Assembly (NCBI RefSeq): GCF_963576675.1
Contig: NC_088913.1
Location: forward strand, 90,271,001-90,335,000
Length of the DNA: 64,000 bases
Reading direction: 5' to 3'
DNA from: Euphorbia lathyris
Lineage: Eukaryota > Streptophyta > Magnoliopsida > Malpighiales > Euphorbiaceae
In this document: piece by piece, positions 56,072 through 64,000 of the stretch
Position numbering within the stretch: position 1 is the stretch's first letter
How the letters are laid out: each line of letters starts with the position of its first letter
Translations under genes and position numbers: made by a program
The notes under the pieces: model-generated
The model's database searches: none
Seen by the model: the letters and a program-made list of their open reading frames with translations, nothing else
Told to the model about the DNA's origin: nothing

Positions 56072-56581
56072 TAGGAATGACAATGGGTAGAGTATCTGTC
56101 GGCAGTGTCAATCTTAAACTCTTATCTCTTTATTTTTTAATTACCTTTATCCATCCTATTACCCTAACGGGTATATGTTTTTTTTTTCTCATGCCCGTCT
56201 CATTTAATTCACAGGTACCCGTCACCCGCTAATAATTAAAAAATAAAACAAAAAATATTACGAATTTAATAAAGTATAAATTTAATAAATCATTTATCTA
56301 AAAATTGAACAAATTAAATCTTAATCAATAAAAATAAAGTAGTTTAATGGTATCAATTAATAGACGAATCACAAAAAGTTGGTGTTCAAATCTCATATCT
56401 TGCATCTAAAATACAATAATATTTTTTTAATATATAAAAGAGTTATGACGGGTAACGGATACCGAGTACCCTAGGGGTATTCTCATACCCGCCTCATACC
56501 CTTTTATACAGGATACAAGTAGTCTCATTAGGGTCGGGTAGTGCTGGATACCTGCGGGTGGAGTACCTATTGTCATCCCTA
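56072..56581. mobile_element. hAT-like MITE
   Basis: Inverted ends taggaatgacaatgggta and the reverse complement of tacctattgtcatcccta. Flanks tgggttac and tatgttac match at 6 of 8 bases, a likely degenerate TSD. The interior has a tRNA-like segment at 56339-56395. Confidence 0.6.
56339..56395 (+). repeat. tRNA-like segment (A- and B-box motifs)
   Basis: tagtttaatggtatc (A-box-like) and ggtgttcaaatctc (B-box-like) about 35 nt apart, inside the hAT MITE. Not a functional tRNA gene as read. Confidence 0.4.
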
Positions 56582-56966
56582 TATGTTACAGGCGTCTTGG
56601 AAATATAAAAGACCTAATGTTTTTATAGCCCCCTTAGCTTATCCAAATTGGTCATTTTACTCCTCCTCAACTCATTGAATGTCTTATTTACCTCTTTAAC
56701 TTCATAAGAATGCTATTTCTTTCTCCTTTATAGTTTAAAATTAATAGGACTTATTCAAATAAGTTTGAAAATATATTTTTTTAATATCAACTTTTTATTT
56801 TGTTTTAATTTGATAATTATATTTATCCTTCGTGTGTTTATTACAATAATATTATATTACAATAATTAGATAATCAAAATTTAACTAGAAAAAAAAGTTG
56901 AAAAGGGAAAGAATGAATAAAAGATACAAATACCAAAAACATTAATATAAACAAGTTAAAGACATT

Positions 56967-57333
56967 ATGACCCTGTTTGGGAATTAGCTGTTAGCTGATT
57001 ATATTAGCTGATTTGACTAGCTGTTTGTGCAGACCTGTTAGCTAAAAATTAGCAGATTAATAATAGCGGTTTGTGCAAAAAGACGAATAAGGGCATTAAT
57101 TTTGGCGCAGGAGAAACTATTAGGGTTAAAGAAGTCCATTAATTTTAATATTGCAAACCGCTAATTGAAAAAACTATTTTTAAGAGCTTTTTCTAAATTA
57201 GCATTTTCATCCCAAAACTCTCTCCCAAACCTCTCTCCACCAAACATTTCAATTAGCGGTTTCAGTGGTCAAATCGCTAAAGTTGGTCAAAATCGCTCTT
57301 TTTATCCCAAAACGCTCTTTACCAAACATGGCC
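56967..57333. mobile_element. MITE with ccctgtttgg ends
   Basis: Left end ccctgtttgggaattagc and right end accaaacatggcc are inverted. The interior has repeated ttagctg/agcggttt phrases. TSD unresolved. Confidence 0.45.
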
Positions 57334-58259
57334 TAAATGTAGGGATAAGATATCAAAATAGGCCTATGGTTTTTGGAGAAGTATCAATTTAGGTTCAATG
57401 TACAAAATAACACCAATATAGGTTTAACGTTTAAAAAAGGATATCAATTTAGACATCGATAACGGATCGTAATGGGGTGAGAATTTTATAGAGTTAATGG
57501 AGTAAATAGGACATTCTATAAGTTGGAGGGTAAATGGACTAGTTGAGGGGGTGAGAAATACCACTTTTATGGAGTTAATGAGGTAAATAGGACATTCGAT
57601 GATTTATATGGATAAAATGACCAATTTGAATAAATTAAGAGGGCTATGAAAGCATTATTAGGCGAATATAAAATGACTAAGGTAGAGGTATAAGTTCTAA
57701 AAGGAAAAATATTACCAATGAGGAAGTAAGAACTTGATTTAAAATATTTTAATTTATTTTTTGAATTATGTTATAAAATTTTAAGGTGTGTCCAAGTTAT
57801 TTTGGGCATGCAGTTTAGTTTTTTTTTTTTTTTTTTTTTTGCAATTAATAATTAGTTAAATTTTAAACAAGTTAAAGAAAGCTACTCAAATACTTTACAA
57901 GTTTAGGGACCAAATTAATTTTTCTTTTGTTGTACAATTTCAACGGTGGATGATATATTAAGTAAATTTTACCGTCCTTAATTACTACCTACTGCCTCCA
58001 TAATATTTTTGCGTTTTTTCATAATTTTCTTTCAAAAACTGTTAATTGGTTATCACTTCCGATCAAAATTGAAATTATAAAAATAATTGATGTGTGACAA
58101 CCTGAGAACCCCAGAAATGGATGATTAAGACTCAGAAACATTGGACGAGATACGAATTTCAAATTTTTCATAATTTTCCAATAAAAATATATATTACTTT
58201 TTCAATTAATCGAATGAATATATACTCCTATCGAGAAAAGAGACTAAAATTATAATTTA
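57334..58259. other. Intergenic, no gene seen
   Basis: 57350-57480 resembles one arm of a MULE-type MITE (atcaatttaggttcaatgta and later repeats). A poly-T run of about 22 bases lies at 57819-57840. Confidence 0.4.
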
Positions 58260-59520
58260 TTTATAATAAAAGGGCATGGCATATCGCATACGAAGAATGC
58301 GAACCCATCTGCATGAAAGCCTATATTTATTTGCAGCCGTTATGGCTACACTTGGTATGTTGTTTGCCCTCAGTCTGCTTTTCGCTTCAGTTTATTATAT
58401 CTTTCATTGTTGTTGTTGATTGTGAAGATCTTCACCCATTATGAACATGTTACCTCATCATTCAACCTGTTTAGCTTGTTGCTTTATAGAAAATGTACAT
58501 ATTCTGTGATACTGATAGAGATTGTGAAATGGTTTCCGCAAACAAGTAAGTAATTCAAAAAAGAACAGAGAAGATCTCTGGTATTTGTTTATATAATAAG
58601 TAGGAACTCAAAATTAAAAACAAGAATAACAAAAGGATAATATGGATTGAAATGAATTCAATCCCCTCCCTCCCAAAGGAAGAGCCTCTATATCTAGCAG
58701 CCAAACAGAAATCCCAGCAACTAATTCGATACCCCAAAACAACCCAGCCGACCTTCTCTAATACCCTGCCATCCAAAACAGCACAGACCCCACCATCACT
58801 AATCAACTTGCCAGCTCACTAACTAATTCCCTTGTCCTGTAGTGTGTTTACCTTTTCTAGTATAGACTTTCCACACCTTGGGCCTTCCCCCATCCTGAAC
58901 TACCATATGGGCCGCCTGTTCTTTATCAGATACCATGTTAAAGCCTCACTTTGATATTATACATATTACTAGCAGAGTTGAACTTGCTGCGCTATTTTTA
59001 AGCAGGTAGTTAAAATAAAGCAGTGGCTTTAAACTTGTATTTCTTTCAATATTACTTCAGTGTCCGTTCACATAGTTGCATATGATTGGATTTTCAATTC
59101 TATCCAAGGATATCTAAATTTTGTTTTGGAAAATTGGGGATAGTTGATACAGTTCTGGATTTATCATATTAAATTGAAAAAATCCAAATGGTAAACTAGG
59201 ATTGAGATTTGAGACTGAGCTGGCTACAAAAGATTAGATTACGGGTTTCCTGAACAGGGTGCAATGTAATAAGAGGTTGATTTGTTGCCAATCCATTGAA
59301 GGGTTTCTGGATATACTGAAGCTAAAACACCTGGTGGACTTGTGGCTATACCTGTTCTTACTAGTTATTATAAGAGCAATCAATTTAAAGAATATATGGT
59401 GATAATAGTGATGATATTTTGATTCTAATTTTGCATTGGAAGGTTGATAAGTTAGATTTTCTTGCTTGCATTGGAGCTTTTTCCGGAGTCTTATTGGCCG
59501 ACCATCAAAACGTTGGATAT
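58260..59520. other. Unassigned region upstream of the captured-gene cluster
   Basis: 58276-58420 reads an open plus-strand stretch with a hydrophobic segment (LYLFAAVMATLGMLFALSLL) that I cannot assign. 58555-58960 on the minus strand looks like a retroelement terminal region (cttcctttgggaggg, then a TATA-like tatataaac) without domains. On the minus strand 59345-59241 is open but unrecognised. Confidence 0.3.
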
Positions 59521-59529
59521 CATATCGCT

Positions 59530-59840
59530 GTTTCACAACCAGTTTGCCTGAGTATTCCCTTTGTGTGCCAGGTACAATGTAGCTGTTGCAGCAGAGGCTC
59601 CAGTAGTTAAGAGAATCGGCATTACCTGAAACATCACAGCCCTCAGGTGAAATTAAAATTCCATGCTTTTCTGTTATTATATTTGTTGATTGAATCTCAT
59701 ATTGAATAACTAGATCTGGCATATAAATAGAACAAATAAAAGTCATTTAGATGAGTTCCTGAAAATGAATAACTACCTCATCAGGAGCAATCAAGATAAT
59801 GCACTGCTTCTCACAATCTGCTTCTTCTTGCAAAAGCTTA
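59530..59840 (-). pseudogene. CASP-like protein gene fragment (two exons)
   Basis: Minus strand: an exon ending CIILIAPDE at a GAG|GTA donor (59777), an intron of about 150 bp, and an exon starting after tttcag at 59625 that reads VMPILLTTGASAATATLYLA then HKGNTQANW, followed by a stop. This is the third transmembrane helix and following loop of the Casparian-strip membrane (CASP/CASPL) family, plasma-membrane proteins. Only about 40 matching residues remain. The intron is retained, so it was moved as genomic DNA, not via mRNA. Confidence 0.65.
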
Positions 59841-59939
59841 TGATCATTTAGATTTATTTGTGATCTTGAAGTAATATGGATAGGCCTTTGTATGAATGTA
59901 GGGATAATTTGTTCTTCTAATTTGTTCGTCAATTATTCT

Positions 59940-60256
59940 AGGGGTGTTGCTGTTCTCAAGGTTTGCCTTTGCCTACACTTCCCCATGCCGATACAATCAT
60001 ATAGACTACTGCATTTGTGTGTACTAAATTGTAAAACTTTGGTTGTTACAGATTGGAGGAGCTAATGAAACTGAAGTTGGTGAGAAGAAAGATACGGTTA
60101 CAGATTCTTTAAATGCCTCAAAGGCAGTTGTCGAAGAGGGTATTATACCAGGTAACTTAAGTTCTAAATTTCTCTTCATAAATAATGCAAATGAAAATCA
60201 GTAGGCAATTCACTCATGTGCTCTCTTCTTTACAGGCGTTGGTGTTGCTCTCCTGT
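59940..60256 (+). pseudogene. HSP60 chaperonin gene fragment (mitochondrial type), three exon pieces
   Basis: GVAVLK at 59943-59960 with donor AAG|GT; after an acceptor at 60051, [14 protein letters not shown] then [19 protein letters not shown] (60052-60151); after a further intron with acceptor tacag (60235), VGVALL. This is the conserved equatorial-domain region of GroEL/HSP60. Introns with GT-AG borders are retained. The sequence stops short just after VALL, where a short direct repeat (ctgtaagtgaagatact) occurs twice (60254 and 60300). A fragment, not a gene. Confidence 0.85.
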
Positions 60257-60409
60257 AAGTGAAGATACTTGGATCGATTCTTATCAGTCTATCAATTGCC
60301 TGTAAGTGAAGATACTCATATCCCTCTTTCTGAATCTTGCCACAATTTGGTTTGTTGCATTGCTAGTTATCTTGATACTTGTTTCCTCCTTGTAACTATT
60401 GGAATCATA

Positions 60410-60706
60410 TAAGGACAAAGCTTGGGCTGTTCAATTGTTAGCCGTAGCCTGTTTATCAGTAGCAGCCAAAATGGAGGAAATTAGTATGCCTTTCTCATTA
60501 GATTTACAGATATATAACTTGATAAAAGACTATAATTTCATGTATTAATGATTGATATTGATTTTTTTGATGTTTTTTTGATGTTCTTCTCCTAATGATG
60601 TTGTTTTGGGATAGGTAGGAGCACCCAAGTTTGTGTTTGAAGCAAAAACAATACAAAGAACGGAGCTTTTATTGCTGTTTACATTGAAATGGAGAATGCA
60701 AGCTAA
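60410..60706 (+). pseudogene. D-type cyclin gene fragment (two exons)
   Basis: Exon A (60414-60509) reads [20 protein letters not shown] then [12 protein letters not shown]. Exon B (60615-60706) reads VGAPKFVFEAKTIQRTELLL and then LKWRMQA. These are adjacent parts of the cyclin box of plant D2/D4-type cyclins, which activate CDKA at G1/S. The intron lies at the family's usual DLQ|V position, but the donor is mutated (cag|atatat). About 64 residues remain. Confidence 0.85.
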
Positions 60707-60809
60707 ATTTCGTCTGTACCATTTAAATTTGGGCAGTAAAATTTAAAACGTAGTACCGATTGATTACTGACAGATTTTCTGTCATTAAATTATAATTTTT
60801 TTTTTTTGA

Positions 60810-61006
60810 AAATCGGTTCTAGAGGCGGTTTTAACCGCCATTATAAAGCGTCGACGCTGTCGTAAAACCGTCGTAAATGTAGCAAAAGTCGCATTCGCAA
60901 CACTTTTCCAACGGTTTTTATAAACGTCGCTATTGTTTATAGCAGCGGTTAAAACCGTCGCTAAAGTAGACAAATTCCGTCGGTAAAGGACTTTTTTTTT
61001 GTAGTG
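60810..61006. mobile_element. CACTA (En/Spm-type) transposon terminus
   Basis: The segment ends ...ctttttttttgtagtg, which read from the outside is CACTACAAAAAAAAAG. Subterminal repeats follow inward: gcggttttaaccgcc, aaaaccgtcg, aacgtcgcta, gcggttaaaaccgtcgc. This is the classic CACTA end layout. The opposite CACTAC end was not found upstream in the window, so element length is unknown. A 3-bp TSD cannot be tested with one end. Confidence 0.7.
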
Positions 61007-61009
61007 AAA

Positions 61010-61507
61010 TCAAGCACAAAGAAAAAAGATATTCAACTTATTATTACTCTCTAAAATTCACCCAAACACATTACAAATACAAATAGACTCAATTTATAGA
61101 GTCACACCAATTTTTTATTTTTTTTTGATAAACAAGTCACACCAATTATTAATACATAATAAATCACACTAGCCATATAATTTGACTTCGCATGCATTAT
61201 TTTTTTTTTTATGAATTAAAATTTAAGTTTAATATTTGAACAACACTAAGATTGAAATTCTGAAAAAACTTTTTAAAAAATGATTTCTTTAAAGAAAAAA
61301 ATCTATAATAAAAGAATTCTGAAATGTGGAAGAGAGGGGATAAGGTTGAGATAACATAAAAGAAACAAACAGTGACAATAGACAAATTGAGGAAAAATAA
61401 AATCTAAAAAAGTGATTTTAAATGTTGTGATTAGATATAATGCCGAATAACCATTTGTACTAGAGACTGTGAAATAGCTAGGACTGACAGTAGAACCAAT
61501 AAAGATT
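61010..61507. other. Intergenic, no gene seen
   Basis: AT-rich. aagtcacaccaatt-like phrases repeat near 61100-61150. Confidence 0.4.
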
Positions 61508-62031
61508 GGGCTAAGGTATAAAAATATTTCAAAGTTTTGGACCAGAGAGAGATTTTATTCATAACGTTTTAAATGATGTAATTTTACTCGTAACGTTGAT
61601 AAATTGGAATCAGTTTCAGACACTATTATAAAACACGGATATTTTTATTTCTTATTATGCATCAATTGCATAACACTTCGTTCTAAAAAAAGGGTTTCAT
61701 TTTTTTTATAATTTAATAATAGAATTGGAGATTAATATTTATAAATTCGGTAAAAAATTTAAATTTTTAAATTTTTTTTTGTCTAATTTATAGAAAAAGA
61801 CATTATATTTTTTTTTTCACATCCCAACATATGTTTATGATTTGTTACTGATAAAACGATGTACATGTGAAATGTAGATGACAAAATTCATTACCGAGAA
61901 GACAATTTGATGAATTATTTTTCACATTGACCAAATTTATCAACGTTGGGAGTAAAATTGCACCATTTTAGACATTAGAGGTAAAATTGCTCATGACCCA
62001 AAATGTTAGGGGTATTTTTGCACCTTAACCC
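61508..62031. mobile_element. MULE-type MITE, TAAGGTGCAA family, copy 3
   Basis: Perfect 9-bp TSD ataaagatt (61499-61507 and 62032-62040). Ends gggctaaggtat and ttgcaccttaaccc. Shares the internal block (ttattgatagaa-like and cacatgtga phrases) with copies 1 and 2. Confidence 0.9.
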
Positions 62032-62744
62032 ATAAAGATTTGTACAATATTTTTTTTAGCTTAATACATAACTTGTTTCATTTTGTCACTTAGCTCCATT
62101 TATTTAATAAGAAACTTGTCAATCCCTGAACAACAAATGTAACACTTGGTTCCCCTTTACGTGTTTACATGACATTGATTAGCCTTTCAATCTATCTTTT
62201 GCAACTTCTTAGTCCCCTCATGTAAAAAATGAATAAATAGTTTATATCGTGGTGCAAAAGATGTATTAAAATTGATGGAGATGGTGTCTTGAAAAGTGTA
62301 CTCAATCTCGTGAAAACACAAAAAGATACAAATGTATGATAATTTTTGAGGTGAGATGTAGATAGATTGACCAGTAAGGTTCTATTCTTTTTTTACTGAA
62401 CTGAACTGAATGCTATTAAACTGAAATTATAATATTATACTTTAAAAATAGCAATAATAATAATAATAGTTATAATTATAATAAGTTATTATAAAAATAA
62501 AAATAATTATAATAAATAATAATAAATTACTGAACTAACCTAAAAATCATTGAACTCCAATTAATGATACTGAAATTAAGTGATAAAGAGCAATGTCCAA
62601 GTAGAGGGACCTAAATAACAAAATTGGACAAATTCAACAGGCAACAGAGGCATTAAGCCTATTTTTCTTTTCTAAAATTAACTGTCTATCGAATTTTCTA
62701 AATCTTGTATACTTCAACAAATCTTTAATTCATATTCTAAAAAA
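62032..62744. other. Intergenic, no gene seen
   Basis: AT-rich, with an ataataata-rich stretch at 62450-62530. Confidence 0.4.
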
Positions 62745-63300
62745 AGGAAAACGTGAAAAATAAAAAAATATATGAAAAATTAAATACTTGAAAAACACGA
62801 CAAGCATGAAAATATGTAAACATTAAAAACGTAAAAATGGTAAAATGAAAAAACAGGAAAAACGAAAAAATACAAATATAATGAACAAACGTAAAAAGCA
62901 TGCAAAGTCGAAAAACGTGGAAAATAGTAAAAAAGAAAATCGGTATAAATACGAAAAATATTAAAACAAACAAAGAACATGAAAACATAAAAATGGAAAA
63001 AACGTGAAAACGATAATAAAATACAAAAAACGGGAAAAACAGGAAAATATAAAAACAGTAAAAATGATAAAAAAAAATGCAAAAAAAAACAGTAAAAACT
63101 AAAAAATTTGGAAAAACGGAAAAATGAGAAAATGAGAAAAAGAAAAAAAAACATGAAAAATAAAAAAGAAACGTCAAAGTCAGGAAAACAGTGAATTGTG
63201 ATAAATGGAAAAACACAAAAAATGGTAAAAGAAATATAAAACATGGAAAATGATAAAAAAAACGTGAAAATAAGACACAGTAAATGTGAAAAAACATGAA
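62745..63300. repeat. A-rich degenerate tract (gaaaaac motif)
   Basis: About 550 bp with strong A over T bias on the plus strand, built of short variants of gaaaaacgtgaaaa, gaaaatggaaaa and similar. The long Phe-rich minus-strand frames over it come from this composition, not from a gene. Confidence 0.75.
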
Positions 63301-63344
63301 GTAAAGACATAATTACTCTTGTGGTCTTGGTCTGAGGGGAGGAT

Positions 63345-63535
63345 TGTTGGGTATACATCTCAAGTCCCACATCGGAAAGATACAAGGGAGATGCATAGTT
63401 TATAAAGAAGTTCACCAACTACATTAGTATGAGGCCTTTTAGGAAGGAACCCAAAAACAAATCCGTGCGGGTTTGGTCCAAAGCGGACAATATCATACCA
63501 ATGGTGGAACTGTTGGTGAACTTGTGGGCCCTACA
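63345..63535 (+). mobile_element. Short (191-bp) TRIM-like LTR with adjoining polypurine tract
   Basis: TGTTGGGTATACATC ... GGGCCCTACA, containing aagtcccacatcgg and a TTTATAAAG TATA-like site near 63400. The polypurine tract gaggggagga lies just before it (63334-63343). This type of short LTR is widespread in plants. No 5' LTR was found. aattac occurs at 63311-63316 and again at 63535-63540. Confidence 0.6.
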
Positions 63536-63944
63536 ATTACTAATGCATTAGTAAACTTGAAGGGTTAAAATTGAATCACAATATCTAAATTCAGTAAAAA
63601 ACGAAGCACAAAAACTAAAATCACAAATTCAAAATTTACCTCCAACTAAACTAAAACCATTGAAATTCAAAATTTACATGCAACTAAAACCATTAAGTAC
63701 CACTTAAAAAAACTCTAAAAATTTATAAAAAAAAATCAACCATAATAATATAAATAAACTATTTCAGTTATAATGTATTAATATAAATTGCTTAAGCATA
63801 ATATTACATATAAAAAAAAGAATGACCAATTTAAAGTAAATTAATAGAATATTATTTTCAACAGTAAATTTAACAGATTAAAACTCCTAACTCCACCCAA
63901 TTAATTATTTCGCAAACAAAGATACCAACTGAATAGGGTAAAGG
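63536..63944. other. Intergenic, no gene seen
   Basis: Contains a short direct repeat (aaattcaaaatttac twice at 63628-63680). Confidence 0.4.
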
Positions 63945-64000
63945 TTATACTTACTTTGTTTTTGACAAAGTAAGCTTTACTTTGTGTGTTTTCACCATTA
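63945..64000. mobile_element. Left part of a foldback MITE, cut by the window end
   Basis: ttactttgtttttgacaaag followed by ttggtgtg-like and tgtgttttcaccatt matches the arm of 53199-53349 (tgtgttttcaccattgg). Confidence 0.6.

Noticed and set aside
58276..58420. Open stretch with a hydrophobic segment, possible membrane-protein exon
   Set aside because: No recognised family and no splice context; described only in the gap entry.
59234..59746. Minus-strand frame of 170 codons
   Set aside because: The real signal is a spliced CASP-like fragment in a different frame; the long frame itself is unrelated.
62737..63418. Long minus-strand Phe-rich open frames resembling membrane proteins
   Set aside because: They arise from the A-rich low-complexity tract read in reverse; two overlapping frames give similar Phe-rich products and no domain.

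Overview
The window is AT-rich plant nuclear DNA, most likely from a eudicot. The evidence is intron-bearing relics of plant gene families (MLP/Bet v 1, caffeate-type O-methyltransferase, CASP-like, D-type cyclin, mitochondrial-type HSP60), Ty1-copia and LINE elements with plant-type domains (DUF4283, zf-RVT, RVT_3), and many MITEs. I found no convincingly intact cellular gene. This is a nested transposon graveyard. The species cannot be named from the sequence.

Layout. 1-5.9 kb: a segmental-duplication copy split by a MITE, two hAT-like elements, a Tourist-like MITE, two 5'-truncated LINE tails (minus) and a minus-strand LTR. 6.2-7.6 kb: a MITE and an MLP-like pseudogene that keeps a TATA box. 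8.2-13.6 kb: a near full-length LINE (LINE-1) with intact ORF1 and an ORF2 broken by two Trp-to-stop changes. 13.6-20.4 kb: MITEs, an unidentified gene relic and the second copy of the segmental duplication. 21.0-28.5 kb: an LTR-like sequence split by a second full-length LINE (LINE-2) with a clear target-site duplication (TSD). 28.6-32.0 kb: the 3' part of a Ty3/Athila-like element (acidic ORF, repeat modules, polypurine tract, 3' LTR). 33.15-41.14 kb: a complete-ended copia element (copia-1) with a perfect 5-bp TSD and nearly identical LTRs but a wrecked interior. 41.2-43.1 kb: a solo LTR with TSD. 43.3-46.3 kb: an O-methyltransferase pseudogene invaded by a hAT element that itself holds a MULE-type MITE, and by a LINE tail. 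46.6-52.4 kb: an older copia element (copia-2) inserted at the second codon of a LINE ORF2. 53-58 kb: foldback and hAT MITEs and a local duplication. 59.5-61.0 kb: fragments of three unrelated genes next to a CACTA-type terminus. 61.5-64 kb: another MULE-type MITE, an A-rich tract, a short TRIM-like LTR and the edge of another foldback MITE.

Most features are not cooperating genes. They record successive insertions, many datable relative to each other by TSDs that I could read directly. The points most worth following are: (1) the CACTA-adjacent cluster of captured CASP-like, HSP60 and cyclin-D exons; (2) copia-1, young by its LTRs but decayed inside, with a 3' LTR that lost its TATA box; (3) an ATGA stop/start overlap between ORF1 and ORF2 in two diverged LINEs; (4) GC-rich repeats shared by two otherwise different LTRs. 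All family assignments come from reading motifs by eye; no database search was run.
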